The position numbers were made by a program, and so were the translations under genes. Source: Adineta steineri (lineage: Eukaryota > Rotifera > Eurotatoria > Adinetida > Adinetidae). Taken from it: a stretch of DNA of 64,000 bases. Below are positions 59,491 to 64,000 of this stretch, in pieces (position 1 is the first letter of the stretch; the number at the start of each line of letters is the position of its first letter). The notes under the pieces are model-generated. The model made no database searches, had not been told where the DNA came from, and saw only the letters and a list, made by a program, of their open reading frames with translations. Location of the stretch: assembly GCA_905250115.1 (NCBI GenBank), contig CAJNOI010000103.1:1-64000 (forward strand), given 5' to 3'.

Positions 59491-61939
59491 ATGTCTGTTA
59501 ATCAATCGATGCAAATGTTAACAGTTGTTTGGAATGACAAACGTTTCATAGCATCAAAATCTGCACGTAATGCAGCTCGTCGAAGTCTTTTTCGAGCAAC
59601 AACTAGTAAGTTAGAATTAAAAAAAATGATATATACTTTATTCATTGAATGTTTTCGTAGTTATGCTTAATTCTGAATTAAAAACACTTGAAAGTCAAAA
59701 TAATGAAATTCATCATGAAACAAATCGATGTCGTACGGATTTACAAAAATATGATGATAAAATACAAATACTTGATAACATGGCTCATTTAGCTACTCAA
59801 TCACTTGAAGTTTATTTTCAAGCAGTAAGAATAATTTATTAGAAAATAAAAATTCTCATCTGTTTTGTTTTTAAATAAAAAAAGCGTATGGAAAATTTAG
59901 GTACATTTGTTACTGAACAATGTCGAATTATATCAGATGGTATACAAGAAGAGGCAGATCATTGGAAAGAAATTCATGCTATGTTACAACAGTAAATTGA
60001 ATATTAATATATTTTAAGTGTAATTTAATACTTTATTTTATAGAAAATTAGTTGTGCCAGGTGATTTACGTTCCTATGGTGGAGGTAATGGATTACCACG
60101 TGCTGTTAAACAAAGTCCGAATTTTAGTCGAATTGCCGAAGTAGAAGAAGAAGAAGAAGAAAATGAGGAAGTAGAAAAGATACATAATGTATCTACTTTA
60201 TTGGTAAGATGTTAATCAATGTCAGATGTTTGTAGTAGAGCTTCTTTCCTATGATTAGATGTAGTTTTAGAAAAACTTAATAATCCTTCTTTTGACTTAA
60301 TATTTGTCGAATATATTATTAAGAATCAGATGAGAGAAAGACACAAAAATTGATCAGTTGCTTTTGAGTTGTGTATGTGTACTGCATGAAGTCTCCAGTG
60401 AACTATGATTACTTTGTAAAGAGTTGAAATCAACAACGTATGGGTGTCAAAATACTACGTTGTTACTTTCGTGTTTAACATAATAACATGATCTGTTTGA
60501 GAAATATCAGAAAAACTACTTTCCGAATTTTGAAAGTTTTGCAAGAAATCACTCTTATCAGAGTCAATCTTTCTGCCAAGAACACATATTCTTATACAAC
60601 ATTTAATAGATAATAAAATTTGAATTTTTCATTTTTTAAGCAATCACGAACATTGACACCATTAATTACTCAATCATTAAAGAGTAAGTTAACTTAATAG
60701 CAATTTTCAATTGTTAATATTCATTTTTTGTTTGCAGAAGTTCGTTTATTGGCATCAAAATTATCTAAAGATACATCAGCAATTATTCCGCCTCAATTGG
60801 ATATGTCAACAACTGTTCATGAAGAAACAGTAATTGAAGAACCAGCACAACCAACTTCAATTATACCTGAAACTCATGTTACATTACGTGATGTATCTGT
60901 TATTGAAAAAGAAACTGAAATGAATCATGATATACCTAATCCTGATTTGTCTGTTTCACTTTTGCCTTATATGCCAACAGCAAATCTTGAAGACGAAGAT
61001 GAAGAAGAAGAACAAGACCATGAACAACAAAATAATAAATCTATAGCATCAACTATTTCGGATAAAACATTTGTTAAAACTTCTCTTAAACCATTTTCAT
61101 CTGACGAAGAAAGTGATGATGATGAGGATGATGATGATGATACGATCATGGAAGAAAGTCTCACTGCTGATAGTACTGAAAATGCTCGTCCATTATTATT
61201 AACTGCTGATCGATCAATTCGTAGACCACCACCAATACGTGAAGAAAAACCAAACATAAAACAAGAAAGAGTTAGTTTTCGTGAACCATTAGTTATCGAA
61301 CATGATCATTCAAATAAAACATTATTATTAAATAAGACTACATTTGATACGGAAAAATCAAGTTTTATTCGTCCGACTATTGTTGATAAACATAATATTT
61401 CAAAATTACCGACAATTGCATCTGATAATTCGTAAGAATATGTCAAATATCTCATTTTTGTCTATATAAAATTCATTTAGAAATGAAGAAGAAAACACTG
61501 ATATTGTACATCGAACAGAAGAGAAACAAATTGATGTTGATGTACCAATCAATGTAGCTGAAATCTCAAAAAATCCAATTGTTGAACAATTACCTGTTTC
61601 AGCAGCTGTCGAAAACAATACGAAAAGAAGAACTACTCGAAGAACTACAACTCGTCTCTTTCGAGAAAATCAAACCGGTAAGAAACTATAAACTAATAGA
61701 GTCTAGATAACAGATAAGCATGTATTATTTATTAAGCCTACAAGGTTTGAGTTTGAATTAAACATAATATTGTTTATAATTTAGATAATTTACCAACACA
61801 AATACCTGCTGAAGTGCCAAAAGCACGATATGCTACACGATATTCTACTCGATTGGCCAGTTCAGTCAGTAACGAGGAAGTTACAATAACAAGAGCATCA
61901 ACAATTCATCGCCGAACAACACGTTTTACTTCTGAATGA
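59491..61939 (+). CDS. Unassigned acidic coiled-coil protein, 544 aa
   Basis: Exons: 59491-59605, 59661-59824, 59885-59991, 60044-60203, 60641-60683, 60738-61431, 61481-61677, 61785-61939, all in consistent phase. Residues about 40-125 are a coiled coil (LNSELKTLESQNNEIHHETN). An acidic run (EVEEEEEENEEVEK) and a second acidic, Ser-rich region (SDEESDDDEDDDDD) follow. The C-terminus is basic and repetitive: TKRRTTRRTTTRLFRENQT and ARYATRYSTRLASS. A coiled coil at the N-terminus, an acidic middle and a basic end would suit a chromatin or kinetochore protein, but no family was recognised. Its 3' end lies about 200 bp from the next gene on the same strand. Confidence 0.7.
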
Positions 61940-62136
61940 AAGAAGTAGAAGAAAACTATGATGTATATATCCTTTGCGTGTATTTAATTAATTCATATAA
62001 TGAAATAAAATTGTATAATGTTTTCTTTATTATGTATTATAATGTAAAGAATAAAATATCTTATTTCGTATTGTATTGATAATAATTTTGACGTAAATTG
62101 GCGCGTATATATAAACATATATCAATTTCTTTAAAT

Positions 62137-63003
62137 ATGCAATATGAAAATTTTAGTCGTCATCTTCGACAAAAATATTCCACATGTTTACATGTTGCTG
62201 ATCAACTTGCTGATCAACTTAAACAGAATAGTCAATCAAAAATAATACCTACGTCTGTACATGAATTGCATAATCAAAATATGTTGAAAGCTCAACAGGA
62301 AATTTCTTTTCCATTAATATCTTATTTAAATAATATTGAATGTGTTAAAACGAAATCAATTGAGAACAATCAAGAATATAAACCGTACTTTAATGAATGT
62401 ATTTTACTAGCACAACGAATTAAAAATAATCGACATTCTTCTAATCGGGATCGACAAATTTGTTATGAAAATTTAATTTTAACACAAAAATTAGAACGTA
62501 TTAAGAAGCAATCAGGAAAAAAAGATTATAAAAATCATTGTCATTTATTATTATCAAAAGTTAATACTACACAGAATCATTCTACCGAACAAATCAATCA
62601 GACAACTGTTGAAGAAGAAGAAGAATCTATAGACTCTAGTGAAGAAAAATTCTCTAGAACGATAGTAAGATCTCATTCATCATCTGAACATGAAGATGAT
62701 CAAGCAACAGCAGCTGATGTTGATGCTACGATGAATTCTTGTCATTCAACATCAACTGTAACATGGAAAAAACGAAAAATATTTCGAAATAATTGTATAC
62801 AAATAAATGACAATCGTATTTATCAACATCTGAATAATATTGATATGACAATGATTAGAGATACAATGCCTTTGTCAACATCGCGCAATTCTAAACATTT
62901 TTCTATCTGTGTTCTTCCTCGTTTTGAATCAATGGGCAATCACTCAAAAGTTGTATTACATGATCAAAAATCTGCATTTAAAAGAGAGATTTTGTATCAT
63001 TAG
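62137..63003 (+). CDS. Unassigned protein, possibly CFAP97-like, 288 aa
   Basis: Single exon; the first ATG in frame is at 62137. The central ENLILTQKLERIKKQSG (about residues 115-135) resembles the E-N-x2-L-L-x-K-M-x-x-I-x-R end of the CFAP97 domain, found in ciliary proteins; the match is short. An acidic EEEEESIDSSEE run and a Ser/His-rich segment follow. No introns, unlike its upstream neighbour. Confidence 0.45.
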   Translation: MQYENFSRHLRQKYSTCLHVADQLADQLKQNSQSKIIPTSVHELHNQNMLKAQQEISFPLISYLNNIECVKTKSIENNQEYKPYFNECILLAQRIKNNRHSSNRDRQICYENLILTQKLERIKKQSGKKDYKNHCHLLLSKVNTTQNHSTEQINQTTVEEEEESIDSSEEKFSRTIVRSHSSSEHEDDQATAADVDATMNSCHSTSTVTWKKRKIFRNNCIQINDNRIYQHLNNIDMTMIRDTMPLSTSRNSKHFSICVLPRFESMGNHSKVVLHDQKSAFKREILYH

Positions 63004-64000
63004 ATACTTAGAATAAAATATCAAGTGAAGGTTATCAATATAATTATCAGTCGAGTGTTATTGTAATGTCCTCTAACGAGAAAAGATATTCATTATAGTA
63101 ATAAATGTAAGGCTTTTAAGAATTAGAAATCGTTTAAGTCTGAATGATGCTATTGCACAGCTGTTACAGTTTGTATGTCAAGGAAAGTAAATAAAATAGT
63201 TTTAATAGTAGTGTAAGAATAATATCACTGCTTATTTTCATGTATGAACAAACTTTGAAGAATAATACATGCGTCATAACGAATGACGAAATATACATAT
63301 TCTAAATATAGAATCATATGATAAGGTGAAGATCGTGATAAGAAATTATTAGCTATATATGTTTATTTTCGTTCTTTCTGCACGAATGACAGACAAGATA
63401 AGGTGATGTTTTTTTGACATAAACAGATAATTGAATATAAATGACGTCGTTTTTAATTCGTATAAAATACTATATCTCTTTATTCATTAGAATAATTGTA
63501 GTCGAATAGAAATGTTGATGAAGATTTTCGCGATTACAATTATTCAATTATAATTGATAGACTATTTTTTATTATATAAATATAGTAATTAAAATGAAAT
63601 TTATCTATGTCATATTCAGCTAAGAATTATTGTCTCTCTCTAGTATAATTGAAGTAAGTAGGCGATAGAAATTTGAACTCCATTATGTTTTGGTATATGA
63701 AAAAAAATTAAACCTAAATCTAATTCTATCCATTATCTAGAAAATTCGATTATTCTTGATTTATAATACAGTAAGGCACGAACACAGTTTCCATTATAAA
63801 TTGAGAATATCCTATAAATAGTCAGATAAGAGATAATCGAGTGTGATTTAGTTGGAGATCTCATATCCAGATAATTTTATTCCCTGGAGAGAACATAATA
63901 AAACATTTTCATGACAAACAACAACAGCAACAATAACATTATGTGTGTATAATTGTATACACATACTTTTTGAGCAAAGCACAAACAATATTCAAAGCTA
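63004..64000. other. Intergenic to window end
   Basis: AT-rich; no gene or repeat recognised. Confidence 0.5.

Noticed and set aside
61001-61257. Minus-strand poly-Ser ORF
   Set aside because: It is the reverse complement of the acidic run of the gene at 59491-61939, so it is a shadow.
59491-61939. Shugoshin identity for the coiled-coil/basic-tail protein
   Set aside because: The layout is similar, but no SGO motif or PP2A-binding coiled-coil signature could be recognised.

Overview
The window looks like nuclear DNA of a bdelloid rotifer (Rotaria/Adineta type). It is AT-rich, its genes are split by many short GT-AG introns (mostly 45-65 bp), and it carries families that are expanded in bdelloids: divergent F-box proteins, exon-per-repeat LRR proteins and orphan GPCRs. 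Fold-back repeats built on TGTGGG-like sequence recall the telomere unit reported for bdelloids. The organism call is an inference from these features; no species marker was seen.

Layout. 0-5 kb: the 5' part of a secreted Cys-rich protein (minus) and a large intronless HEPN/TPR/Sel1/MYND protein (minus). 5-14.7 kb: repeat-rich DNA with telomere-like hairpins, a minisatellite, a GC-rich fold-back family, a broken CWC22 splicing-factor copy, an inverted-repeat element, an intronless orphan GPCR and a clean 909 bp non-autonomous hAT element with an 8 bp target duplication. 14.7-28 kb: an accessory cluster on the minus strand with two F-box genes, an LRR gene of about 21 one-repeat exons (partly amplified very recently), a decayed F-box relative, copies of an unidentified protein module in both orientations, and a TTAA-flanked element. 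30-64 kb: ordinary conserved animal genes with good splice structure: a Y-box/cold-shock RGG protein, a K2P potassium channel, a SAM-like small protein, a claudin-like tetraspan, a type I membrane protein, a muscarinic-type acetylcholine receptor, selenoprotein F (in-frame TGA plus a SECIS hairpin), cortactin, a short NCOA6-like protein, a glycosidase-like TIM-barrel protein cut by an assembly gap, a B-box protein, a secreted beta/gamma-crystallin-like protein and two unassigned proteins.

The genes do not form a pathway. The contrast is between a repeat-laden accessory half (0-28 kb) and a conserved half (30-64 kb). Strongest observations: the SELENOF gene with a matching SECIS element; the dispersed telomere-like hairpins, one of which interrupts a CWC22 exon; the fresh hAT element; and recent exon-plus-intron amplification in the LRR gene. 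Exon limits were worked out by hand from splice signals and reading phase, without alignment software.
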